Of a stretch of 20,406 nt of DNA, positions 9,901-20,260 are shown piece by piece. Made by a program: the position numbers and the translations under genes. Origin of the DNA: Hamiltosporidium magnivora (taxonomy: Eukaryota > Microsporidia > Dubosqiidae); contig PITI01000124.1 in NCBI GenBank assembly GCA_004325065.1, positions 1-20,406 of the forward strand, written 5' to 3'. Below the pieces are notes generated by a model. The model was not told where the DNA came from. It saw nothing but the letters and a program-made list of their open reading frames with translations, and made no database searches. How positions within the stretch are numbered: position 1 is the first letter of the stretch; each line of letters begins with the position of its first letter.

Positions 9901-11409
9901 TTTCAAAGACTAATAGTACTTCGAACTATACTCAGAATTGTTGAATCTAAGGGTCGGAAATTTATTCGAAGTTCTTTTTGCAGCACAGACAAGGTTTGGT
10001 TTAATCTTAGGAATGTTGAAAAGGGATAAAAATAACATAAAGAGATTTTTTCATGTAGAAATATGGATGTGCCAAAAAACCCTGGATTTGGTAGCGAGCA
10101 AAATAACCCGGCCAAAAGAGAATACTAAGTACCATTTACTAGCTTTTCCTTATACGAGCAATGTTTAAAGATAAATGAAATCTTGTCAAAAGGCTCTATA
10201 GAAAGTATTTAAAACAATCAAAGAAATATAAGAGAAGGAAAACAGAAAACGAGTAGTTCATAAGCAAAAATGTTAAAAGCCTATTTGAAAGCATAATTCT
10301 GAATTTAATTTCTCGAATAGTCGATTTATATCCGAACTGATATACCGACGATAAAATCGGATGTAAAGCGAATCTTCCAGGTGCATTAAGTATGTTAAGA
10401 AAAGAAAACACGTAACGAGAAGCCAGGTTTTACAGGTAAAGAAAATTCAAGGGTAAATCTTGGTGTTTAAACCTAAAAATGATATTCTCATCAAAGCATA
10501 CATGAAAAACTCGTCTCATCAGACAAAAAATTTTCAAAAACGAATGCGAGAGATTAATTGGCATCTAAGCGTGACATATTATCGTTAAAGGTTTCATTAA
10601 AAAAATAATTATCTTGTTGAATGCGCTTACCGAAACTATTCCGGTGAGACGGTAGGAAGACCTTCAAAATAGAAATCTTTATGTTTAGGTTATCTCGAGG
10701 TGTATATTATCAGGCATTCTTAGAGCTACGAATTCTAAGATGTTGTGCATTTAAACAAAATTTTGAATTTTTTCACAATGTCTAACAAAAAGAATTAATT
10801 TTTACGTAGGATAAGCATTTGAAAACTTTCAGATACTTGCCAACAGTCGTTTCCTCAATTCAAATATTTGTATGTATCATTAATCAGCTTTAATTAGAAG
10901 CCGTTGATTTGAGTGTATCTGCATTTAAATTAGAAATCTTAAAATTCTTAATAAATATCTTTACGATATTACCAAAGTTATTTTTTGTTTAAGAAAATCT
11001 CTCTTTACCTAATTAGTTTTATCGAAATCGAGTTCTCTGATATTCAAGTTTGACTACAGAAAGGGACTCAATACATCTAATTTCTCGTATGTTAAACCTT
11101 TACACGCTGACCACTATGTGTATTGCAAAATTCATTCATGTAGAAATTAAATAGCTAGTTCTACTGGCCGATAACCGATATAATGTGGTCGCAGGTTTTA
11201 AAAGGCAAAAAATAGTGTTAGTACAAGGCTCATTTAAACAAAGAGCTATATAACAATCCAAATGCATTGTAAAATTTGTCGAACACATGCTTCAATAGAG
11301 CATGAGGGTTAACCTTTAGATCGTAGACTCATTTATCTGGTCCTTCGCGATATTTTTTGTAGATTAGGTATTTTTATACGAATAATCCAAAAAATATGAG
11401 CATTATATA
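9901..11409. other. Unrecognised decayed DNA with short open frames
   Basis: The plus strand carries a 76-codon frame (9938-10168; QTRFGLILGMLKRDKNNIKR, then MCQKTLDLVASK) with overlapping minus-strand frames. A longer open run at 11158-11228 reads LVLLADNRYNVVAGF, KRQKIVLVQGSF. At 11262-11302 there is HCKICRTHASIEHE, a CxxC segment that could be the metal-binding N-terminus of a transposase, but nothing downstream confirms it. I treat the whole as eroded DNA. Confidence 0.35.
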
Positions 11410-11517
11410 AAAAATCTACAATTATAGTTAATTTATTATTGAATTTGCAATACAACAAAAATCTACAATTATAGATAATTTATATATTGAATTTGTAATA
11501 GAACAAAAATCTATATA
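11410..11517. repeat. 47-48 bp tandem repeat
   Basis: Units start with AAAAATCTACAATTATAG at 11410 and 11457, and a truncated third begins at 11505. The two complete units differ at only a few sites. No protein is encoded across it. Confidence 0.85.
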
Positions 11518-12842
11518 GCAAGCGACTTTTTTTGAACATTATTTTTATTATTATTTATTCTAAATATTCAAAATGGAATAGCAAAAGAAGTATGGCAGGA
11601 TTAATTACTTGAGAGAACGAGTTAATTAAAAGATTTTAAAAATGATTTCTTGAACTTGACGATCTAAACAATCGTAGAAATTGGCAATAATAACTCCACG
11701 TGCTTATCTGTTAATTTATATTCGTAAATATTTATTTTGTATTTCATTGTAGAAAATCTTTTTACTTAGAATTTTAGTGCCGAAACCGAAATAAAACCTT
11801 AAGAAATATGATGTACTGAATGTAATTATGTATAGCTGAAAAACCTTATAAAATTTCGGTAATGTATTTGAATATTTTTCCAAAAAAAATTATTACGAAG
11901 TAATTTATTTTTTCGGATATCTGTATGAAAATTTTAATATTAAAACTAGAAGGCATACCTTTCAATTCCCTGGTATTAAAAATAAAGAGTATCTAGACAT
12001 CGAGACTTATTAAAGAAGTCAATATGAACCACTAGCTAAAAAGTATTTTAAACCTTGCAATGGGGCAAGTTTGTCTTAAATAATGCATTGAAATCCGAAC
12101 TTACCGGATTAAATATTAAATTTATAGAGGTCGTAATTTTAAATCAAATGGATAAATCAGTAAGAACTAATAAATTATGAAACAAAAATTAAAAAAAGTT
12201 TTTGGAAAAAATTGATTTTTCAGTTTTATTCTTTGTGTTATATCTTCAAGTATTAAGCCGAAAGTTACATTAGAAATACCTAAAAAGGACAATAAAAACT
12301 AAATTAATCACATTGCAAATCATCTCTTGCTCATTGGTTAACTTTGGCCTTGCTTAATTCTGAAAAAAAACATCGAAAAGAGGACCAATAAGTTTAAAAA
12401 TTTATAAACAACACGTTTTAAAAATAAATAGATGGAATAAATATTAAATGATCGTCAGTCTGGAAATAAACTGTCTTTTAAAGGGAAATGGATATATAAA
12501 TAGACTCGATCAATTAAAATATTTAGTGCTTCTAACACAAAAACATGTAGCATATGTACAGACGAAATTTATACCATCACCAGGGAAGCTCCGTTGCACG
12601 AGATCAAATACCCAAACCCTACATATGTAATTCCCTAGGAGGCAATATTTTTAATTAATTATCCCATAAAAGTAGTTTGATTTTGGCTTGGCGACTCTAA
12701 AGTAAGATGGTGTAAAAACGAACTTGCTATAAGAAATATAAATTTTAAGCACCGGATTCAAATATTGTCTACTCCATCTCAAAAAAAAACTTGGAAAAGT
12801 CTAAAAGTGTTAAGTTTAAAATCGAATTATGCTTTTGCTACA
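11518..12842. other. Unrecognised decayed DNA, possible 5' part of the duplicated gene
   Basis: No complete gene. Two open plus-strand stretches have protein-like composition. One is 11852-12013 (KKNYYEVIYFFGYLYENF, then RRHTFQFPGIKNKEYLDIE). The other is near 12543-12612 (CSICTDEIYTITREAPLHEI). Neither starts with a supported ATG and neither matches a family I know. Both run in the same direction as the decayed gene beginning at 12843 and could be its eroded upstream exons or 5' coding part. I could not match them to the DNA left of 4129. Confidence 0.3.
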
Positions 12843-13937
12843 TTGAGATTTTCTTGGAAAACCAAAGAAAATCACCAAAAGAGCCCAAATACCAAAAGTT
12901 GAGAATAATTTAAAAATTTTTAGTATTCGAATAAAAGACTACTTAAAAGTAAATTTTGTGTTCGCAGAGAAGAACAAAGAAGAAATTAGATGAGCCTCAA
13001 CTAGTTAATTTATATGAATGAATAGAAAAACTCAAACTGCTTTTAAAATTATAGAATGCTAGAAAAAACTAGTCATTTTATGTCCTAATTGTGGATAGTG
13101 ACTAAAGAAAAAAAAGTTGTGTGTAAACTTAGAAAGAATTTCTTTGCTCTATACAGAATATAAAAATACTCTGGCTTGCGGAAATTGAGTATCTGATTGA
13201 TAAGGTTTTCAAAGCTAATAATGAAATCAACAGGTAAGAACGAAAAAAAATTAGACTCAACTATACGCATCATTACAACAAATTTTTCATGTTTCAACAT
13301 CCAAATCTTTTAAATAAATTCAAATTTATGTCAAAAAAAACGAATTATAATCACTCAGTTCAAGAAATTCTCTAAACGAGTGTATAGGAATAAAATATGG
13401 TACAAAGCTTCAATCGAGATGCATTTTCCAAATCACATACCTTTATACTTAAATAGGATTAAGAATTTATTACTAAGATACTTACTGAATTATCTTTACG
13501 AAACTTTTGTCAAATAGATAAACCTTCAGATTTGAGAGTAAGATTTAGGATCTGGTAGTTACAGAAGTAGTCTTATGTATAAATTCGAGGCATAAATATT
13601 TCGTAATTTTTGAACAAAGCAATATATAATGCCGAAATATTTTAATAATATACTAAAAAAACGTGTATTCAACAAAAATGCTAAGATAAATCAAGATATT
13701 GATTTCAAAAAGAATAGTATAAATTGTTTCGTTTGATTGATGGCGAGTTGAATGCATAAAGAGTAGTGAAATAACTTAACAATTCGATCAGAGTGGAGAG
13801 CTGCATTGAGAAAAATGCGCTGATCAGATACACAGATTAGCAAGCAATTGTTCTTGCTTAAAGGCTTAAAATTGGTAAATGCCGATTATTGCAAAGAATT
13901 ACGATTAAAAACACATTTTAATTTGGAAAATGACTTT
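12843..13937 (+). pseudogene. Decayed unknown gene, copy II of the old duplication
   Basis: This is the collinear partner of 4129-5178. The plus-strand reading near 13171-13320 gives LAEIEYLIDKVFKANNEI, then RLNYTHHYNKFFMFQHPN; the other copy shows RAEIKCIY and PRHNYTN at the same places. Toward the end MR.SDTQISKQLFLLKGLKL and KTHFNLENDF pair with the segment ending NMEDDL in copy I. Stops and shifts are frequent in both copies, so neither is functional. It ends about 230 bp before membrane-protein paralogue 2, the order expected of an intact duplicated unit. Product unknown. Confidence 0.6.
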
Positions 13938-14175
13938 TAATAAAACGACCAGGTAACAGAATATTTTAAGTAGAAAAAAAGATATGAAAGAATAAATGAA
14001 TTGGTAATCTTTAATTGGATACATTTATGCTTAAAAACCTCTAAACAAAAGTTTTTGCGATTTTTTAGCATAATTTATAAGTTATTCATTTTTAGTAATA
14101 TTGAATTCTCAATACAGCAAATATTTTATTAAGATGATAAATTATATTTTTAAAAAAATCGGTGGGTTCCATATA

Positions 14176-14595
14176 ATGAATCCATCTTTGATACTAAATC
14201 CCGTGAATTTACACGACCAAAACAATTATTTTCGCTTGAATTCATCGAACGAATCATTAAACACAAACCAAGAAAACAATTCTAATCTTCAAAAAAAAGA
14301 CATCGTGATCCAAATTTTATTTTATATATTAATGACGATTTTGTTGATTCTCAATTTGATAGAAATTTTAATTTCGATAGAAAATAATTCAGAGAAACTT
14401 GCATTCATGAATTTTTTTTCAATAATTATAAAAATAGTTTTTTTGCTCTATTTAATTCTGGATTTAAAAAATGTATTGAGATCTTCTTATTGGAGCGAAA
14501 TAATCTTCTATCTAATATCAATTTTTTTTATACTTTTATTAGATATTTTTATTTTTTCTGAAGCGTTATATTTATATTACAATCCAGTTCATTAA
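14176..14595 (+). CDS. Small three-pass membrane protein, paralogue 2
   Basis: This 139-residue protein is aligned end to end with the protein at 6588-7001. It shows the same polar head with RLNSSNESLN and QENN, the same ILMT in the first membrane segment (about 45-66), FSIIIKI in the second (about 76-96), LDLKNVLRSSY as the basic loop, and FYLISIFF.LLLDIF in the third (about 110-130). The frame is open further left to a TTG at 14101. However, the paralogue has stops there, and both genes share TTCCATATAATGAA, so the ATG at 14176 is the start. Flanking DNA matches that of paralogue 1 from about 14050 to about 14815. The two sequences have diverged freely outside the frame yet keep length and topology. 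Function is unknown. Confidence 0.68.
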   Translation: MNPSLILNPVNLHDQNNYFRLNSSNESLNTNQENNSNLQKKDIVIQILFYILMTILLILNLIEILISIENNSEKLAFMNFFSIIIKIVFLLYLILDLKNVLRSSYWSEIIFYLISIFFILLLDIFIFSEALYLYYNPVH

Positions 14596-14923
14596 ATATT
14601 TGGTTTAATTATTGATAATACTTTTTTTAACACTATTACCAACCTCGAATAGAGAAGTAATATTTGATTTTATTCATAATTCTTCAATGAAAGAGTGTTT
14701 GCTATAATTTTTTTAATAAAATAGTAAATGATAACTATTTTTTTCTTTAGGTAATCGCATATATTTGTCATTTATTTTCTTACTGTATAATTTTAATCAA
14801 ATCGTTCTTTTATAAAAAATTGTAAGAGCACAAATATTTCAACGTATATGACGAATATAAAATTTTATTCTAAACTATTTAAAGCTAACTTCGAAGAATA
14901 ATGGTTATAAAAACATTTTATGG

Positions 14924-15118
14924 ATGCTTAAGAATTGGAGGAAAAAGCCAAAGCCGAAAAGGGTTATATTTGCACCTAACTTAGAAACATGTTTTGGACT
15001 AAAGTATGAAAGTGTCTATATCGTGGTATCCGAAATTTACTGCGAAATTTGTCGATTGGAGACAAAAATATTCGAAAAAGACTATATTAGATTGCATAAT
15101 GGAATTGATTGTATATAG
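14924..15118 (+). other. Short open frame with a CxxC motif, possible transposase N-terminus
   Basis: This 64-codon frame ends YCEICRLETKIF, then LHNGIDC. The spacing of CxxC, about 20 residues, then DGxxC resembles the metal-binding N-terminus of Merlin-type transposases. The part before it is basic (WRKKPKPKRVIF). Nothing recognisable of a catalytic core follows, so it may be a fragment or chance. Confidence 0.25.
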
Positions 15119-17084
15119 TTTGTCTAAATAATTATTTTTTTTAAAACAAAAAAGAACTATAAGAAGCAGAAAGAGAATCCTAAAAAATATAATGTATAAA
15201 ATTTGAAAAATCAAGCTTAGACGGTTTTTGTCGCAAAACAAATCAAACATCACTTAAAATTGATATACTAAACCTTTAAGAATCAATACTTGTTTACTGA
15301 TGTTGTAAAACGCTTTATATACATAGTATTTGAATATCATTACTCTTTAAACTTCTGAGATTATTGTTTTAACACTATATTATGTGCCTAATAAACGCAG
15401 ATATCAGTTATAATTGAAGTATATATTTAGGCAATATATAATATAGCATTTTCAAAATTTATTTTCTTTTCTATGAAAATGATTTGAACTCAAAACAAAT
15501 ACAGATGTTCACTAAGAAGAACGAATATAACTTTAATTAAAGAAGTAGGCATTACCCGAAACGAATAAATTTTCCAACATCCAAATAAATATACTAGGCT
15601 ATATTATGCATATAAATTCAAATTATCGAAGAATAAATTGTAGAGAAATGAAGGGAAACAAACCATAGATTCAAAATCAAAAATCAAATGTAAAAAAACG
15701 TAAAGACACAGAATCAATTATATTAAATTAGAAACGCATATAGTGATTAAAATTTTATCCTAGTAAGTCTTTTATTTAAGAATTTTTGTTGTAATATTTT
15801 TAATATCATTTGTTTTATTAACTATTTTTATAATTAAACGCAATTGATTTATAATCGTTATCACTTTGAAAATCTAGATTATATGTTTGTATAAATTTCA
15901 TAATTAGACTATTATTGGTTTGTTTGTTATTATAAGACCAAGTTTTTTTTTCAAAAAGCGTTTTAAACAATTATAAAGCCAAATGTTTTAATGCCTTGAT
16001 TTTTTAAAAAATTCTTGTTGTTGTTACCTTGAGTGAGCCTTGGCAAGTTAGTTTTTTTTTGGATAATTCATAATATTTTCGAAATTAAAATTAAAATAAT
16101 GTGGAAGTTAATAATTTTAGTTGAAAAAACAAAAGAAAACAATATTTTTATGGAAATAGATGAATTTAAGTCTTTTATAACACCAAAGATGAAATTTACT
16201 TAGGCAAACTATAATTTTATTATAAAAATACAACTTCATTATCCAGAAATCGAATTATGATATTACAGAGTCTAAAAGAATAAGGGTTTGTATGCTAAAA
16301 TGTTTGAAATAAATTGGTTGGTAAACTGTTCTAGTTTTGATGAAAACATCAACAAGATAAAATATATAATATCATGAGATTATCTGCCTTGTTAATCTAT
16401 TAATAATATATATTGAACAAGTTATTCGAAATTCACAAGCATTTTCCTAAAAATTCAAAGTTACCTTTATGCTAATTCTTAGAGTTTTGTAAAATAATGA
16501 TTCAAGGTGAAAGTCATTTAGAAAAAATTAAACTAATACTTAAACAAGAAAGTGTGATGTTTTGGTTAGTTATTTAAGCAAAGAAATCTTTATCTATCTC
16601 TAGCACTGAAATCCGATTTCTTTATAAGTAAAGATGTGTTGTTTTTCAAACTAAAAAAGCTTTACTATAAATTTTTATATTTCTATCGTGTGATTAATTC
16701 AAAAAATACTAAATTACATCAACTAATAGAAATATTTGATATTTTAATATACTTATTCCTATATTATAGGTCAAAGGATAAGTATATGACCACATAGAAA
16801 ACATCCTTTAAGTATTATTTAATTTGGATTTGTGTATAAATTATTGGTTGGGTTTTAGTAAGATGAAATTCACATTACGTGTTGATCTGTTTCGGAAATT
16901 TTTTATAAGATGAAGAAGGTCTCATTTACTTAATTATTTCAGTTCTCTTGTACCTATTTGTGTTGAGTATGAAAAATCTACATATCGGTAATATTTCTAC
17001 AAAGAAATTTCTCGTTTTTTATTTAAATATATTATAAACTGTAACTTAACTCGTGGGTAGTTCTAATGTAAAGTATAAATTTAA
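15119..17084. other. Unrecognised AT-rich DNA
   Basis: No gene is supported. A 35-codon plus frame from 16099 (MWKLIILVEKTKENN, then MEIDEFKS) looks like the 'VEIDE' catalytic motif of a Merlin transposase, but no second motif follows it. The rest is AT-rich with frequent stops on both strands. Confidence 0.4.
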
Positions 17085-17385
17085 ACTTCTCATAAGAATT
17101 GCACAACTTATTCCCGGTGTGATATGAAGACATTTTTCAGAAAGCCGGGAAATCGGAGTAGCCGGCTATATCTGTTTATTTGAAAGGGGAAATATATGTG
17201 AACCCCATATAAGTCGCCAATGTACGCATTATCTGGAATTGTTTTTTTTATCGTGTAAGGTGCTTGCCAAAGATGCCGGCTTTCTAAGAGACCGAGTTTA
17301 GTTACGGTCTGCTTTACATTAATACAACGGTTATATTAAACTCCAATGTACTATCAGCTCTATTAGACGGGTGCTACATATAATT
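17085..17385 (+). pseudogene. Plus-strand fragment of the tail element family
   Basis: A single frame with one stop reads KLLIRIAQLIPGVI, a TGA, then RHFSESREIGVAGYICLFE and CEPHIS, HYLELFF. It matches the minus-strand reading of 17880-18160 (KPGLVYSG, VAGYTCWYDIE, LHINLVNISWLEVY). In the shared VAGY.C stretch, most differences between the two DNA copies are third-position changes, which shows the coding direction. The fragment is therefore inverted relative to its neighbours. The P-G-hydrophobic-hydrophobic and H-[IT]-[NS] spacing would suit a Merlin-type DDE core. The region is visibly richer in G and C than its surroundings. Confidence 0.5.
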
Positions 17386-17739
17386 TAGATAAAGTTCTTT
17401 TAGATTTTCCTATTTTAAAATGTACGGATTGAGTTCTAGAGAGCATTTTACATCATAATTTTTGAATGACATAATGGCATCGAAAAATTCAACACGTGTA
17501 ATTTAAAAAAAAATTTGGTTTTTTCATAAATTGTAATTATTCTTTAGATTATCAGTTTATATAACACGGGATAATATTTGTTTGCAAAAACAAATAATTA
17601 ATCTGAATGCATATATTATGTGAAAAAAATTATCATTTTCATATTGGCGAAATTTATTTTGGTTTTTTGGGAAGCAAAGAAGCGAGTTTTTTTTATAATA
17701 TAATATTTATTTAAAAGTATCACATATTTTTAAAACAGT

Positions 17740-18425
17740 GGCAAGTGTTATATTTGTTTTCATGACATTAACGCAGTTCTAGATTTTACATAAATGGCTC
17801 CTACCCCAACATTCCTTCGGTACCCCCTGCGATACCTACATCCTAACGCCCTCTCATCTACCAGGCATGTGGAACCTAATTACTAGGCGAGGCAGTTGCC
17901 AGAAGTTCGTTAATGTCCGTTGCGTGGAGTGTGATCGAAAGCCGAAGCACCCCAAAACTATGCAGCACTCTCATTTACTCTACACTTTCCGAACTCAATA
18001 AACCTCTAGCCAAGATATATTTACGAGATTTATATGGAGTTCACCAGACAATTCAATGTCATACCAACAGGTATAACCTGCTACTTAGCTTTCCTGGTTT
18101 TAATTGGTTTTCTGTTTTATATCTCCAGGCTATAGGTCTTCTAACCCGAGTAAACAAGGCCGGGTTTCCATGCTTTTACATGGAAATTACCTACTAGTTC
18201 AGCTGCGGTATGCAATTTGGTTACATAAAAAACTACAAATAAATTTGTAGAAAAAGTTTCTCCATTTCTTAAACCTCTCCTCTTCATAACAACTCCCATA
18301 GAACAATGAAGATGTAGTGTGGTTTTAATCCCACCAAAAATCCAAACATGATCCTGACACCATTTCACACACTCATTTCCAAACAGAAAGTTTTTTATGT
18401 GATTATCCTCCTCCACCATTTATAT
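17740..18425 (-). pseudogene. Tail element family copy 1, possible DDE transposase remnant
   Basis: The best-preserved copy, coded on the minus strand. From 18419 down it is open for 92 codons. It starts VEEDNHIKNFLFGNECVKW, then DHVWIFGGIKTT, LRNGETFSTNLFVVFYVT, TAAELVGNFHVK and KPGLVYSG before a stop. VWIFGGI and PG.VYS resemble the 'WVFGGI' and 'PGT.IYSD' blocks of Merlin/IS1595 transposases, with the first motif (IDE) as EDN and the second Asp as Gly. Further on VAGYTCWYDIE and LHINLVNISWLEVY follow, where 'HTN.VE..W' would lie with Asn in place of Glu. The catalytic residues would thus be lost. The family assignment is tentative. The plus-strand frame over 17913-18197 is its antisense shadow. 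Confidence 0.5.
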
Positions 18426-18639
18426 CTGACAACTAATATAAAACTTTACGTTACTATAAACTACATGTCAAGTTTCAGAGATCCAAAAAGCTTTTTAAGA
18501 GATTTAATGACTAATTTTTTTTTTCAAAAAATGATTATCATCTATATCGGAATCTAAATAAATTTATATGCCCTTCAATTTCATTATAACTTAAATATTA
18601 TTCTTTACAAACATCATACCTTTCTAAAAAATAATGGCA

Positions 18640-19320
18640 GGTTTTATATTTATTTCATGATATAACGTAATTTTAAGTTTAAGATAGATAACTGGCCCCT
18701 AACATCACATCGATATCCCTTGAAATACCTATAATAAAAATACTTTCATCTAAAAGACATGTAGAACCCAATTAATGGGCAAGGCGTTTCAAGCAATTCG
18801 TTAATGTCTATTGCATGGTGTTTGCTCGTAGGTAAAAACATTCTCGGAGCTCCCTCTCATGACTATGCAGCGTCTTCAATCACTCTACAATTTCCAAACT
18901 TAATAAACTTCTAGCTAAGATATATCTCGGTGACTTAAATGGATTACAACTAAACAGTGCCATTTGTTCAACGGGTATAATATGTATCTTGGCTCTCCTG
19001 GCTCTTAAAGATTTTATTTTTTTATCATCCGGGCGCTAAGTCTTCTAGCCTGAGTGAAAAGGTGTAGTACAAATGATTTTACATAGAAATCATCTACAGG
19101 TTTAGCTCTGATCTGGTTGCATAAAAACTACATAATAGATTCGCGTCAAAGGTTTCGCCATCTCGTAGACCTCCATCTACAAATTCATATAAAACAACCG
19201 AAAATATACCAGGAGATATCCTCATCGAAAATTTATACAATGATATTCAAACGAATTTCGCCTATTCATTGCCAAGTATAAAGTTTTTATTGATATCCTC
19301 TATTCAAAACAGCTTAGAAT
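18640..19320 (-). pseudogene. Tail element family copy 2
   Basis: Collinear with copy 1 over its whole length at an offset of about 900. The minus-strand reading gives EDINKNFILGNE (copy 1 DNHIKNFLFGNE), GGLRDGETFDANL (copy 1 RGLRNGETFSTNL) and DIS, stop, LEVY (copy 1 NISWLEVY). Stops and shifts are more frequent than in copy 1. Copies 1 and 2 lie head to tail with about 200 bp of AT-rich DNA between them. Confidence 0.6.
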
Positions 19321-19344
19321 ATAAATTTTAATTTATTTTATAAA

Positions 19345-20260
19345 TATTACAAATTTTTATAAAAGTATTATATGTTATATTGTTCTTATGTTTATAACAC
19401 ATTTAAAGCATTAAGAAGATAATTGATCGATAGGGTTCTCTCGATGCCCCCTAAAATAACCAACTCACATAGGTTTTATCTAAAAGGTATGCTAAATTCC
19501 TTAATCACTAAAGCAATTACCATGAGTTGGTTAAAATTTAAATCCTAAGATGTGGTCGTTATAAAACCACAATTATTTCAAGCATGAACAGCTGTATTCG
19601 TACCTTCATGTACTCTGTTCGAACCCAATAGACTTCTATCTAATATATACTTTAGCGAGTTACACATGGTAAACAATGAAATCGCAAATTCATATCAAGA
19701 GGTATAATTTTATCATTTTCTTTTTATGCATTTTAAGGGGCTGTGGAGGGAGGATAACCACATTAAAAACTTTCAGCCTGGTAATGAATATGTACAATTT
19801 GTATTGCAATTATTCCTACCATAGTGGAGGAGTATAAATAAACCACACCGGGTTTATGGACCAATCTTCTATAATCCCGAGTTAAAACTGATTAAAAGAA
19901 ACGAATCGAAAACATTCATTTGTTCATCCCCGACACTCAGAGGTAAAAGAGGAATGAAATAAGTATGTAAGCTTTTTAAGGGGTATAATTTTTTTTTCAG
20001 ACAATAAATTTTATAATCGAGTGAGCAAGGCTAGGTTTACAGGCTTTACATGGAAATTAAACTTGATTTAAGCCGCTGTTTACAATCTAGCTACAAAAAA
20101 AATCAAAAATTTGCAAAAGATATTTCATAGTATCTTTGCCGTTGGCTTGTTAGCAAAATTCCATCTAACAACCAAAAATATGATTTTTTTCATCTTACTA
20201 AAAAATTGAAAAAGGATTTTCCCATCAAATGTGCCTAATTGTTGCCAGCCAGATGGTTTT
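19345..20260 (-). pseudogene. Tail element family copy 3, interrupted by an insert
   Basis: The most decayed of the three head-to-tail copies. Matches to copy 1 include 19615-19720 (CCCAATAGACTTCTATCTAA and following) with 17985-18090, and 20020-20160 with 18140-18270. The minus-strand reading at the latter gives FFVARL, TAA and FNFHVKP, pairing with FYVTKL, HTAA, GNFHVKAWKP. It is split by an inverted insert at 19741-19973. Its left part near 19370-19600 is only weakly similar. Confidence 0.5.
19741..19973 (+). mobile_element. Inverted fragment of the same family inserted in copy 3
   Basis: The reverse complement of about 19741-19850 matches 18310-18415 of copy 1. The plus-strand reading gives DNHIKNFQPGNEYV, the equivalent of DNHIKNFLFGNECV in copy 1, with mostly third-position changes. 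The insert is bounded by the direct repeat TTTTAAGGGG at 19731-19740 and 19974-19983, as a target-site duplication would be. Copies 1 and 2 are continuous at this point. It therefore looks like a short, non-coding derivative inserted in the opposite orientation. Confidence 0.5.

Noticed and set aside
11262..11345. HCKICRTHAS followed by DSFIW in another frame, like the zinc-binding N-terminus of a Merlin transposase
   Set aside because: It needs a frame change within 60 bases and no catalytic core follows. Kept only as a note.
14101..14175. TTG-initiated extension of the second membrane protein
   Set aside because: The paralogue has in-frame stops in the matching DNA, and both copies share an ATG in the context TTCCATATAATGAA.
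16099..16203. Short frame with MEIDEFKS, like a transposase catalytic motif
   Set aside because: One short motif in AT-rich DNA is not enough, and no WVFGG, PGT.I.SD or VNHS block follows at the expected spacing.
17913..18197. 94-codon plus-strand frame containing DLYGVH and FPGF, conserved in an inverted copy at 17100-17350
   Set aside because: At first the third-position changes seemed to favour this strand. In the opposite reading, VAGY.C and neighbouring codons are better conserved and DNHIKNF..GNE can only be read on that strand. I treat it as a shadow.
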